NCBI GenBank assembly: GCA_022799755.1
Contig: JAAWOU010000003.1
Coordinates: forward strand, 1-64,000
From: Lachnospiraceae bacterium
Lineage (GTDB): Bacteria > Bacillota > Clostridia > Lachnospirales > Lachnospiraceae
Reading direction: 5' to 3'
DNA: 64,000 nucleotides
The translations under genes and the position numbers were made by a program. Shown here one piece after another: positions 50,072-57,874 of the stretch. The notes below the pieces were generated by a model. That model saw nothing but the letters and a program-made list of their open reading frames with translations. It searched no databases and had not been told where the DNA came from. Numbering within the stretch: the stretch's first letter is position 1; each line of letters opens with the position of its first letter.

Positions 50072-52207
50072 TCATTTATGTTCATTCAGGTACAGCTGCA
50101 CCCTGTTTTGGATCACTTCCGCTGTCTCTTCCACACCTTTGCTCCCGTTGAAGTAATAGGCGGCTTCCTCGCAGATGATATCCAGGAGGGGCTCCGTACG
50201 GACAGGCAGCAGCCTTGCATTTTCCATGGCATCGATATATTCGTTTATCACGCTCTCGGTAAAGTCCCTTTCTTGGAAAGTTCTTATCTCAAAACTTATT
50301 TCTCCATCCTGTATGATCGTATATGGCCCGTCCCATTCACCCCGGCCATCCATCTCCAAATCTTTCCTGATCCACTCTTTAAAGGCCGATTTTAACACGG
50401 GGGAACTAAATGCCCTGGCAGCGGACTGCATTTCCTCCCCCAGCAGGAACCGTAAAAATTCCCAGGCCCCTTCCTGATTCGCCGAATTGGAATTGACGGA
50501 AAATATACTGTAGGAACTCACTGCCCCATGAAGTCCGTCATCAAACAATACGCCTGAAACCACTTCATTTCCGGGCTGATTATCATAAATATCTTGGATC
50601 CCCCACCTAAAGGCCAGAAGGGAGTTGTTCTTTCCGGATTCATATCCGAACCGCCCCGCCGCCTCCAGCAGCTTTCCGAAGAGCCCGCCGCTGAAATCAC
50701 AGGCTCCCTCCTCCCAGTCCACCATGCCCCACAGATCCTCGGAGCCTTCCAAAAACAGCCGCAACAGGCCGGCGGAATCCACATATTCCATATAAGCCGC
50801 CTCCTCCGGCCAGGCCAGAAGCGCATCCGCCAGTGTCTCGATGTCGGATGGTTCTTCCCCTCCCAGCAGGCGGGGGTCTGTTTTGTATACCGTAAAATCT
50901 CCTATTGCGGAAATGCCGTATATCCCGTCCCCTTCCCTCCGGCAGAATGCCACCGGGAAGTAATCCTCCTCGCGGATCCCGTCCGCCTCCATGAAAGGCG
51001 CAAGATCTGCAAAGGCTCCCTTCTCTATCAGGCTGATGACGGCATCCCCAAATATACTGGATCCCATGAAAATGTCCGGCCCCTTCCCGGCGGCGATCTC
51101 GATACTGGTTTTTCTGACAAAGTCTTCGAAGTCAGAATCATAGGATGCCCACTTTTGCCCCGTACGGTAGAAATCCTCCAGTACTACATAGTAGGTATCA
51201 TTTTCCTGGTTAAACCGGTTGACGCGGTTTACTGCCCACGGATAAAAAGACTCCGCCCGTATGACAATGGGAATCCTCTCCACCCTGCTCATGTACAGCC
51301 TCTGTATGGTCGCTCCCGTGCCGTCGCTGCAGCACCTCAGCGTCTCCACACTGCCGTCCTCAAGTACCCGGAAGCTTTGCTGCTCCCGCTTCTGCGCCCA
51401 TGATTCCCCGTCCCAGTTGTTATAGGAGGTTCCCAGAAACTGGAGCAGCTCCAGCAGGCTTTCCTCCTCAAGATCCACCTGCCAGAAGCCGTCATCCCTG
51501 CCCAGGCAGACCGCATCCCCTTTCAGGCCAAGACATGTTGCCCCATAATAAGAAATGGAGCCGCCGCCATACCACTGCTTCACATCCCACATTTCCTCCG
51601 GCAGAGCGCCAGGCCGGCTCTTTGCAAGTTTTGTTGTCCCATACCCGTCATCCAGGAGCCAGTAAACTGAGCCGTCTAAAGTCTGGCAGATGTTAAATAA
51701 CAGGAACTCGTCCTTCCCATCAGAACCTGTACGGTATAGTTCTTCTCCGGAAGGATCCAGTATGACGACCGGATTCGGCTCGTCCAGTGATTTCCTCCTT
51801 TTTCCCCAGAAATAGAAATTCCCTTCGCTGTCCTGAAACCCATGCGTAAAGGAAACAAGATAGTCAGACGGCACATTCACGGTGGCGGTTTCCCGGCTTC
51901 CGTCCATTTTATACCGGAAGATTTCCCCTCCGTTTACGCCCCAGGCCGCATCGAAAGTAAGCTGTCCCCACAACTGCACGGCTTCCCCCCGGTAAAACTG
52001 CATGCCCAGAAAATACAGAGCCTGGCCCGTGCGGTCCAGCTCCGGAAAGGCAGTGTTTTCTACCATGATGTCATAATATTCTTTCGTTTCATTAGTATCC
52101 TCCACTCTTTCCAGGGAGGCAGATGCATCGTCCTTACCGCAGCCTCCCGGAAACAGGCAGCAGAAACACAGCAGCAACAAAAAAAGGAATTTTTTCATAC
52201 AATCCAT
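50072..52207 (-). CDS. Large solute-binding lipoprotein with N-terminal propeller-like region
   Basis: 711 residues from the ATG at 52207 (AAAGGAG 4 nt upstream). A lipobox (CLFPGGC) makes it a lipoprotein. Residues about 40-320 look like a beta-propeller (repeating GxxYF/W, LDPSGEELYRTG, LGRDDGFWQVDL). About 330-690 is a type 1 extracellular solute-binding domain (YPWAVNRVNRFNQEND, AAGKGPDIFMGSS, GAFADLAPFMEADG, NSANQEGAWEFLRFLL). No ABC permease or ATPase lies nearby, so it may sense rather than transport, or use a distant transporter. Neighbouring genes are small secreted proteins and an HTH/TPR regulator. Confidence 0.8.
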   Translation of the reverse strand: MDCMKKFLFLLLLCFCCLFPGGCGKDDASASLERVEDTNETKEYYDIMVENTAFPELDRTGQALYFLGMQFYRGEAVQLWGQLTFDAAWGVNGGEIFRYKMDGSRETATVNVPSDYLVSFTHGFQDSEGNFYFWGKRRKSLDEPNPVVILDPSGEELYRTGSDGKDEFLLFNICQTLDGSVYWLLDDGYGTTKLAKSRPGALPEEMWDVKQWYGGGSISYYGATCLGLKGDAVCLGRDDGFWQVDLEEESLLELLQFLGTSYNNWDGESWAQKREQQSFRVLEDGSVETLRCCSDGTGATIQRLYMSRVERIPIVIRAESFYPWAVNRVNRFNQENDTYYVVLEDFYRTGQKWASYDSDFEDFVRKTSIEIAAGKGPDIFMGSSIFGDAVISLIEKGAFADLAPFMEADGIREEDYFPVAFCRREGDGIYGISAIGDFTVYKTDPRLLGGEEPSDIETLADALLAWPEEAAYMEYVDSAGLLRLFLEGSEDLWGMVDWEEGACDFSGGLFGKLLEAAGRFGYESGKNNSLLAFRWGIQDIYDNQPGNEVVSGVLFDDGLHGAVSSYSIFSVNSNSANQEGAWEFLRFLLGEEMQSAARAFSSPVLKSAFKEWIRKDLEMDGRGEWDGPYTIIQDGEISFEIRTFQERDFTESVINEYIDAMENARLLPVRTEPLLDIICEEAAYYFNGSKGVEETAEVIQNRVQLYLNEHK

Positions 52208-52326
52208 ACGATCTCCTTTACACACATTTGCCCGGCATATCATCCAAAGAAGGGATGGCCTGCGGCATCCCTTCCTGTATCTCTATTCAGCATGGGCTGC
52301 AGATTCATTCTCTGCCGTTGGTAAGA

Positions 52327-52647
52327 TCAGAAACTTTTTGTAGCACCACATTCTTCACATTTCCACTCAGTGCCTACATTCTTAAAATGATGGTGTTTCA
52401 AATCCCCACGATGGATCAGACCTCTCGATACAATAATCCCACACTGGGCGCACTTATCCACCTCCTGAGTTCTCAGACAGTGATAAACATCATCTACCGA
52501 CTCTGGAGTTATATCCACTGTCGTAATATATACGACTGTATGCTTACACGGCTGAATTACTCTGCTTTCCGCAGCATATACCGGCTGGGTGCTAAGCAAC
52601 GCCGAAAAACAAATTATAGTTGCTAAAACTCTTTTGACTTTCTTCAT
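52327..52647 (-). CDS. Small secreted Cys-rich (zinc-ribbon-like) protein
   Basis: 106 residues from the ATG at 52647 (GAGGAG 7 nt upstream). Signal peptide MKKVKRVLATIICFSALLS... ending VYAAES. The mature part has CKHTV, CLRTQ, KCAQCG, KHHHF and a C-terminal WKCEECGATKSF, so paired CxxC motifs and His that could bind a metal. Unknown function. Divergent from the small peptide gene at 52880; the gap carries a perfect 16-bp inverted repeat and a smaller one (ACCAGT / ACTGGT, 52714-52734). Confidence 0.65.
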   Translation of the reverse strand: MKKVKRVLATIICFSALLSTQPVYAAESRVIQPCKHTVVYITTVDITPESVDDVYHCLRTQEVDKCAQCGIIVSRGLIHRGDLKHHHFKNVGTEWKCEECGATKSF

Positions 52648-52768
52648 TACTTTTCTCCTCTCTCTGAAAAATCCGTTGATTGTAAGCCCTGCTGAAATAT
52701 TCATTTCTATATAACCAGTATACAGAGAACTGGTATACAACATAATAGTATCTCAATTTGTTATAATA

Positions 52769-52817
52769 CGCAATATGACAAATTACTTGATTTTTTCAGC
52801 CAATTTGTCATATTGCG
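52769..52817. promoter_or_regulatory. Perfect 16-bp inverted repeat between divergent small genes (operator candidate)
   Basis: CGCAATATGACAAATT (52769-52784) and its exact reverse complement (52802-52817) are separated by 17 nt. The right arm overlaps the -35 of the peptide-gene promoter, and an extended -10 (TGTTATAAT, 52759-52767) lies at the left edge. This placement suits a dimeric repressor or activator. Confidence 0.75.
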
Positions 52818-52841
52818 TTCCATCCAAAAACATTATATAAT
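52813..52841 (+). promoter_or_regulatory. Promoter of the small secreted peptide gene
   Basis: Weak -35 TTGCGT (52813-52818) inside the inverted repeat, 17-nt spacer, perfect -10 TATAAT (52836-52841), about 38 nt before the ATG. Confidence 0.65.
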
Positions 52842-52879
52842 AACAGGAAATGTTTTGACTTTTAAAGGAGGGATTTTTC

Positions 52880-53104
52880 ATGAAACGACAAAAATATCAT
52901 TTGAAAACGCTGGTCTCTGCATTAGCACTCACGCTTGCATTAGCCGGGCCTGTATTTCCCGGGTCAGGAGAGGGAGAGGATGGCAGCATTCCCACGCCTC
53001 CGAAATTTCCTCCTGTGGAGGAAGAAATTCCGGAGACAGACGAGGGCGACGGTATCCAACCGTTAACAGATAAGGATGATCGTACGACAGAGATTAAAGC
53101 CTGA
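52880..53104 (+). CDS. Small secreted peptide, candidate signalling propeptide
   Basis: 74 residues with an ideal AAAGGAGGG ribosome site. The N-terminus is a signal peptide (MKRQKYHLK, hydrophobic LVSALALTLALAGPVF). The mature part is acidic and Pro-rich (IPTPPKFPPVEEEIPET) and ends GIQPLTDKDDRTTEIKA. No family recognised. It is convergent with the HTH/TPR regulator (53214-55202), 110 bp away. Secreted short peptides beside such regulators are the hallmark of RRNPP quorum-sensing pairs, so a C-terminal fragment could be the signal (inference). Confidence 0.6.
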   Translation: MKRQKYHLKTLVSALALTLALAGPVFPGSGEGEDGSIPTPPKFPPVEEEIPETDEGDGIQPLTDKDDRTTEIKA

Positions 53105-53126
53105 CTTATACTGCACGCCAGTTAAC

Positions 53127-53205
53127 TTTACAGTACGCCCCGACTGCAGACCGCCAGCCAGATACTTCACTGACCGCATTACTGTAAATTCTGGCGGTCT
53201 GCAGT
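53127..53205. terminator. Interleaved hairpins between the peptide gene and the regulator
   Basis: Two perfect inverted repeats are interleaved: TTTACAGTA (53127-53135) with TACTGTAAA (53180-53188), and ACTGCAGACCGCCAG (53143-53157) with CTGGCGGTCTGCAGT (53191-53205). The order A-B-A'-B' allows a pseudoknot or two alternative stems. The longer one may act as a terminator for both converging genes. Confidence 0.6.
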
Positions 53206-53213
53206 ATATTTGA

Positions 53214-55202
53214 TTATGACAAATACTTAGATTCCCTTTTTGATAAAAATGCTTTCGTAGAAGAATCGGACATAAACTCTGCCATTAATTTGCTTATTTG
53301 AAAGGCTTTTTCCCATACTGGCCGGAGGGATGCATATTCTTCCGGCTTTTTTTCGGCAATTTCATATGCATTCCACGCAATATGATAAAATAGATTGTGT
53401 ATACCGTTGATTCTGAAAAGCAAAAGTGATTTCAAAATCATATACTCATTCATCTTTACGGTATTGTCAAGGCAGCAAATATCACCAAGATAATTATCAT
53501 AGCATTCGAAAGCAATATCAAACCCATAATGATAAATACCTGTCCGATAACTATTTTGATTGATGGAGAACAGCACCGCCTCAAACCATTTCTTCGCCTC
53601 CTCCAACCTGCCAAGTTTGCGGTAAAAGCTGCCGATATTGCTTACGATCATGATCTCCTCCCGCTGGTAAACCCACCATTTCATGTCTTTCCTTTCGAAA
53701 TCAGGCACGGTACAGCGCAGCGCTTCCAGCAGCATTTCCAGGCTTTCCTGCAAATCGCCTCCCTTTTTCTGCTTCAGGATGGCATCGAAGAACAGAAGCT
53801 CCTGCCTTACTTTGGGGAACGCCGGGTTTACCCTGCTTCGAAACTTCTGTATTTCCCATTCCGCCAAATCCCACCTCTCACATTCCATCAGGGTACTGAT
53901 CAGCTGTCGCTGTTCCAGCACCTCCAGAGACTCCGTTTCCAGCAGGGGCATATTCCACCCTCCGAATTTACCGTATTGCTTCACCAGCTTATCGTAATTT
54001 TCGTAGGAGGGTTTATGGAGCCCTTTTTCTATCCTTTCCAGCTGCCTGGGAGACATAACAAGTTCATCCCCGTCATAGACAGCTTTTTCACGGGATTTCC
54101 CATCAAATTTGCGAAGCATTTTCAGCGTCATTCCGGCGTCCCTGGTATTGTCCACAGAGCTCCCCTGCCAGATGCGGTATCCGGGATAGCCGAACCATGC
54201 GTAAATATCCAGGAACATTTTCCGGAAAGCTTTCACCTGTTCCAAATATTCCGGTGCGGCAAAAAGAGAGGCATCGCATTCGCACAGGCAGTCCAGCAGC
54301 GGCAATACATAGCAGTGGCACCCATTCCTGCGCAGCAGTTCCAGGGCCTCCTGTCCTTTCCTCAGAAGCCCTGTCTCCTGTCCATTCCCCGAAGATCCCG
54401 CTTCCTGCTCTTTCCTTGGAGGCCCTGCCTCCCGCATGCTGGCAGCCATGCTTCCCATGGCGGTATCCCGGCCGTCAGGCTCCCCATGCTCTGCCAATGC
54501 GGCTGCCATCCGGATTCCCAGGACAGCGGTCTGGGGCAGTATCATTGTCATCGCGCGTTCCTTCCAGCCATGCTGCCCGGGATAATCCCACACTGCCTGC
54601 CATAGCTGCCATGCTTCCTCCTTACAGCCATTTTCAAACAGGGCGGCGCTTACCAACAGGACAGCGTCCAGCTCACCGGGCGAAAGACAGAGCGCTCTCA
54701 GGTTTTGTTCCCAGCCGTCCGGGACGGTGCAGTTCACCGCCTGTGTGGCAGTATCCAGGATGACCTCCGGAGCCTCCCCGCCCGCTGTCCTTTGCCGTTC
54801 CAGCATCAGGATGACCTCCGCTTTCAGAAGGAACTGCTCCTCCAGGGGCTCCCGCTTTTTATATTTTCTCCTGTAGTCATCGATTGCGGCGGCGGCTTCT
54901 TCCGGCAGTCCCGGTACCAGCAGGCAGATATCCTCCCTCTTCCGCCATCGCTCCAGGTCTTCCCCCGATGCCATCGCTTCAAAGTACTCCGCCGGGATTC
55001 CCATCCGCAGCATCAGGGTGTCTCCCTCCATCTTTGTCCACTGTGCCATACCCTTTTCTACCATCTCAAGCTTGGTTCGACTCATGATGCCGGAAGATAA
55101 TTTCTCCAGGCCCAGCTTCCGCTTCTTCCTCTCGGCGCCAACGGCCTTGCCATACGCTCTATTGTACTTCCGTATGAATTCCTGTTCCTTGGTTCTCTTC
55201 AT
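53214..55202 (-). CDS. HTH and TPR-like transcriptional regulator, RRNPP-like
   Basis: 662 residues. The N-terminal XRE-type HTH (about 17-60) reads GAERKKRKLGLEKLSSGIMSR then TKLEMVEKG. A second XRE-like recognition segment, MSPRQLERIEKGLHKPSYENY, lies near 400. The rest is helical with TPR-like pairs (SNIGSFYRKLGRLEEAKKWFEAVLF), the usual peptide-sensing half of Rgg/PlcR/PrgX-type regulators. It is longer than classical members (300-450) and has a low-complexity insert near 245-290. Convergent with a secreted 74-residue peptide. A 12-bp palindrome (TCTTTCGAAAGA, 55269-55280) and a hairpin precede it. DNA-binding and peptide-sensing are inferred. Confidence 0.75.
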   Translation of the reverse strand: MKRTKEQEFIRKYNRAYGKAVGAERKKRKLGLEKLSSGIMSRTKLEMVEKGMAQWTKMEGDTLMLRMGIPAEYFEAMASGEDLERWRKREDICLLVPGLPEEAAAAIDDYRRKYKKREPLEEQFLLKAEVILMLERQRTAGGEAPEVILDTATQAVNCTVPDGWEQNLRALCLSPGELDAVLLVSAALFENGCKEEAWQLWQAVWDYPGQHGWKERAMTMILPQTAVLGIRMAAALAEHGEPDGRDTAMGSMAASMREAGPPRKEQEAGSSGNGQETGLLRKGQEALELLRRNGCHCYVLPLLDCLCECDASLFAAPEYLEQVKAFRKMFLDIYAWFGYPGYRIWQGSSVDNTRDAGMTLKMLRKFDGKSREKAVYDGDELVMSPRQLERIEKGLHKPSYENYDKLVKQYGKFGGWNMPLLETESLEVLEQRQLISTLMECERWDLAEWEIQKFRSRVNPAFPKVRQELLFFDAILKQKKGGDLQESLEMLLEALRCTVPDFERKDMKWWVYQREEIMIVSNIGSFYRKLGRLEEAKKWFEAVLFSINQNSYRTGIYHYGFDIAFECYDNYLGDICCLDNTVKMNEYMILKSLLLFRINGIHNLFYHIAWNAYEIAEKKPEEYASLRPVWEKAFQISKLMAEFMSDSSTKAFLSKRESKYLS

Positions 55203-55453
55203 TCCCCTGTCCTCTCCACTTTGTCTTACGTGGCTGCATTACATTGATGCTTTTTACAGGCATACGGCTCTTTCGAAAGAATCTCAGGCAAGCCTTTGCC
55301 TGAGATGATTGTACCACAGTCCATCTCCCATTTTCCACCAAAAATGGGGTTTCCCACTTGCATTTTCCATGGTGGCGGAGGAACGCAATGCCGACCGGGT
55401 GAAGCGGGTACAGATCCGGGGGAGGAAACCCTTTCTTTCTGGTTTCCTCCCCC
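55203..55453. other. Hairpin-rich intergenic region between the regulator and pncB
   Basis: Contains a 12-bp palindrome (55269-55280), directly followed by an 11-bp hairpin (ATCTCAGGCAA / TTGCCTGAGAT, 55281-55306). A 13-bp perfect hairpin (GGGGGAGGAAACC / GGTTTCCTCCCCC, 55418-55453) lies just upstream of the pncB promoter. No gene is seen. Confidence 0.7.
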
Positions 55454-55482
55454 TTGCAATTCCACCCCGGATGGTATATGAT
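55454..55482 (+). promoter_or_regulatory. Promoter of pncB
   Basis: TTGCAA (55454-55459), 17-nt spacer, TATGAT (55477-55482), about 43 nt before the ATG. The 13-bp hairpin ends at the -35. Confidence 0.6.
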
Positions 55483-55525
55483 TGTAAAAATGCAAAATGC
55501 CGGACACGGCAGAAAAGAGGAGTCT

Positions 55526-56980
55526 ATGGACAGACAGAATCTCACACTTATGACGGACCTGTACGAGCTCACCATGATGCAGGGGTATTTCAGGCACAAG
55601 GATCAGAACGAGACCGTGATCTTCGACGCTTTCTACCGCAAAAATCCCTGCGACGGTGGCTACGCCATCTCGGCGGGCTTAGAGCAGGTCATCCAGTACA
55701 TCAAAGAACTGCATTTCGACCAGGAGGACATCGACTATCTGGCCTCCCTGGGCATCTTCCAGGCCGACTTCCTGGAGTACCTAAAAACTTTCCGGTTCTC
55801 GGGAGATATCTATGCCATCCCCGAGGGCACCGTCATGTTCCCCAGGGAACCCGTAATCAAAGTCATAGCCCCCATCATGGAAGCCCAGCTGGTGGAGACC
55901 GCCATCTTAAACATCATCAACCATCAGAGCCTCATCGCCACCAAGGCCGCCCGGGTCTGCTATGCCGCCAGAGGGGACGGCATCATGGAATTCGGCCTGC
56001 GCAGGGCCCAGGGGCCGGACGCGGGCACCTACGGGGCCAGGGCTGCCATAATCGGAGGCTGCATCGGCACCAGCAATGTGCTCTGCGGCCAGCTCTTCGA
56101 CGTGCCCGTCAAAGGGACCCACGCCCACAGCTGGATCATGAGCTTCTCCGACGAGTACACCGCTTTCAAGACCTATGCGGACATGTACCCTACCGCCTGC
56201 ATCCTGCTGGTGGACACCTATGATACCTTAAAGTCCGGTGTGCCCAATGCCATACGTGTCTTCACGGAAATGCGGGAAGCCGGCATCCCCCTGACTTTCT
56301 ACGGTATCCGCCTGGACAGCGGAGACCTGGCCTACCTCTCCAAACAGGCCAGAAAGATGCTGGACGCCGCAGGCTTCCCGGACGCTGTGATCTCCGCCTC
56401 CAACGACCTGGACGAGTACCTCATTGACAGCCTGAAAGTACAGGGTGCAGCCATCACCTCCTGGGGCGTAGGCACCAATCTGATCACCTCCAAGGACAAT
56501 CCCTCCTTTGGCGGCGTCTACAAACTGGCTGCCATCCAGGACGAAAACGGACAGTTCATCCCCAAAATCAAGCTCTCCGAGAACAGCGAGAAAGTCACCA
56601 ACCCGGGAGACAAAAAGATTTACCGCGTCTATGAAAAGGATACCGGAAAAATCAAGGCCGATCTCATCTGCCTGACTGAGGAAACCTACCGGGAAACCGA
56701 TGAGCTGATGCTATTCGACCCCCATGAGCCCTGGAAGAAGACAAAGCTGAAAGCCGGTACATACACCCTGCGCCCCCTGATGGAGCATATCTTCCACAAG
56801 GGCCAGTGCCTATATACCTCCCCCAAAGTCATGGACATCCGGGCCTACTGCCAGCAGGAACTGGACACTCTCTGGGACGAGACCAAGCGCCTGGTAAACC
56901 CCCACGAGGTCTATGTGGACCTGTCCCAGAAGCTGTACGACACCAAGATCCGCCTGCTGGAGGAGCTCAGCGGGAAATAG
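55526..56980 (+). CDS. pncB: Nicotinate phosphoribosyltransferase
   Basis: 484 residues from the ATG at 55526 (AGAGGAG upstream), about family length. It makes nicotinate mononucleotide for NAD salvage. Starts NLTLMTDLYELTMMQGYF and has EFGLRRAQGPDAG near 155, HAHSWIMSF with the catalytic-loop His near 200, FYGIRLDSGDLAYLS, and GVGTNLITSKDNPSFGGVYKL in the phosphate-binding part. Monocistronic by position. Confidence 0.95.
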   Translation: MDRQNLTLMTDLYELTMMQGYFRHKDQNETVIFDAFYRKNPCDGGYAISAGLEQVIQYIKELHFDQEDIDYLASLGIFQADFLEYLKTFRFSGDIYAIPEGTVMFPREPVIKVIAPIMEAQLVETAILNIINHQSLIATKAARVCYAARGDGIMEFGLRRAQGPDAGTYGARAAIIGGCIGTSNVLCGQLFDVPVKGTHAHSWIMSFSDEYTAFKTYADMYPTACILLVDTYDTLKSGVPNAIRVFTEMREAGIPLTFYGIRLDSGDLAYLSKQARKMLDAAGFPDAVISASNDLDEYLIDSLKVQGAAITSWGVGTNLITSKDNPSFGGVYKLAAIQDENGQFIPKIKLSENSEKVTNPGDKKIYRVYEKDTGKIKADLICLTEETYRETDELMLFDPHEPWKKTKLKAGTYTLRPLMEHIFHKGQCLYTSPKVMDIRAYCQQELDTLWDETKRLVNPHEVYVDLSQKLYDTKIRLLEELSGK

Positions 56981-57206
56981 CCTTTCCACGCTTCGCAAGT
57001 ATTCTATTGCCAAAGGAGCAGGGGAATGACTTTCTCCACTGCTTGCGCGCGGGCGCCCGTCAGCCTCTGCCGGCATATTTCCAAGCGCTTTGGGTGCCCG
57101 TGTGTATAAAAAACGGGGCACTTTGGAATCCAACCAACTGTGCCCCGGCCAAAGCCAGATACTCTTTTATTATATTTCTCCCAATTCGTTTATTTGTTGC
57201 TACTGC

Positions 57207-57395
57207 CTATTTCCACTCTACACTGCAGATGTTTTCTAATTGCTGAATTTGTTCGTCTGACGCAGATATGCTTTTACTCCTCCATGACCTGTCAAAATCT
57301 GATATTGTTCTGTATAGCCGTTCCATAACAGACTCCGGCATCCCTTGATAAAATTGTATCATTGAAACCTGCTTCCCCATGAGCCCGGCAGCCAC
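57207..57395 (-). CDS. Small hypothetical protein downstream of a permease remnant
   Basis: 62 codons from a GTG overlapping the remnant's stop (frame includes MIQFYQGMPESVMERLYRTISDF and SDEQIQQLENICSVEW). Hydrophilic, helical, no family recognised. It may be a genuine small gene coupled to the former permease gene or another fragment. Confidence 0.3.
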   Translation of the reverse strand: MAAGLMGKQVSMIQFYQGMPESVMERLYRTISDFDRSWRSKSISASDEQIQQLENICSVEWK

Positions 57396-57396
57396 A

Positions 57397-57807
57397 TCAC
57401 ATCACCTCATGCCTGGCAAAAATATTTCCGGAAGCCTCATATCCCACAGCCAATAGCCCGGCGCTCACCGGCAGGGCCAGCATCCCATAGGGCACTCCTG
57501 CTTTCAATAGTTCCACGGACATCAGAGAACTGAACTGCATCTGGTAGATGGGCAAAAGCACCAACAGCCGAAACAGCGAACCTGTCTCCGACACAGGCAG
57601 CAGCGCCGGAGACAGACACACCGCCGCGGAAGCCACCATGGCTGCCATAGGGTTCCTGCAGGCAGCCGAAAGTACCAGTGCCACCGCAGCCGTCCCCACA
57701 GCCCCTGCAAAACTCAGCAAAACCTGATATCCCACCAAAGCGCCGCAGGTAATATTGAACGGAATATACCCCTCCTCATCGTCTGCTATCAGGATTCTGT
57801 ACCCCAT
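57397..57807 (-). pseudogene. Deletion-fused remnant: response-regulator start joined to ABC permease interior
   Basis: 136 codons with a perfect ribosome site (AAAGGAG). The first ten residues, MGYRILIADDE, are exactly the start of an OmpR-type receiver domain. After residue 13 the sequence switches to polytopic membrane protein (FNITCGALVGYQVLLSFAG ... VALVLSAACRNPMAAMVASAAVCLSPALLP) like an ABC-2 permease. The simplest reading is one deletion that removed the rest of the regulator, a kinase and an ATPase gene. Confidence 0.6.
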
Positions 57808-57874
57808 ATTTTATCGCTCCTTTGTGGCATTTCTTTTTAGTATAACGCCAAAAATCCAATTTTTTATCTACTTT

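Noticed and set aside
52769-52817. A second invertible element
   Set aside because: The arms are only 17 nt apart, too close for a promoter flip, and no recombinase is adjacent. An operator or hairpin is more likely.
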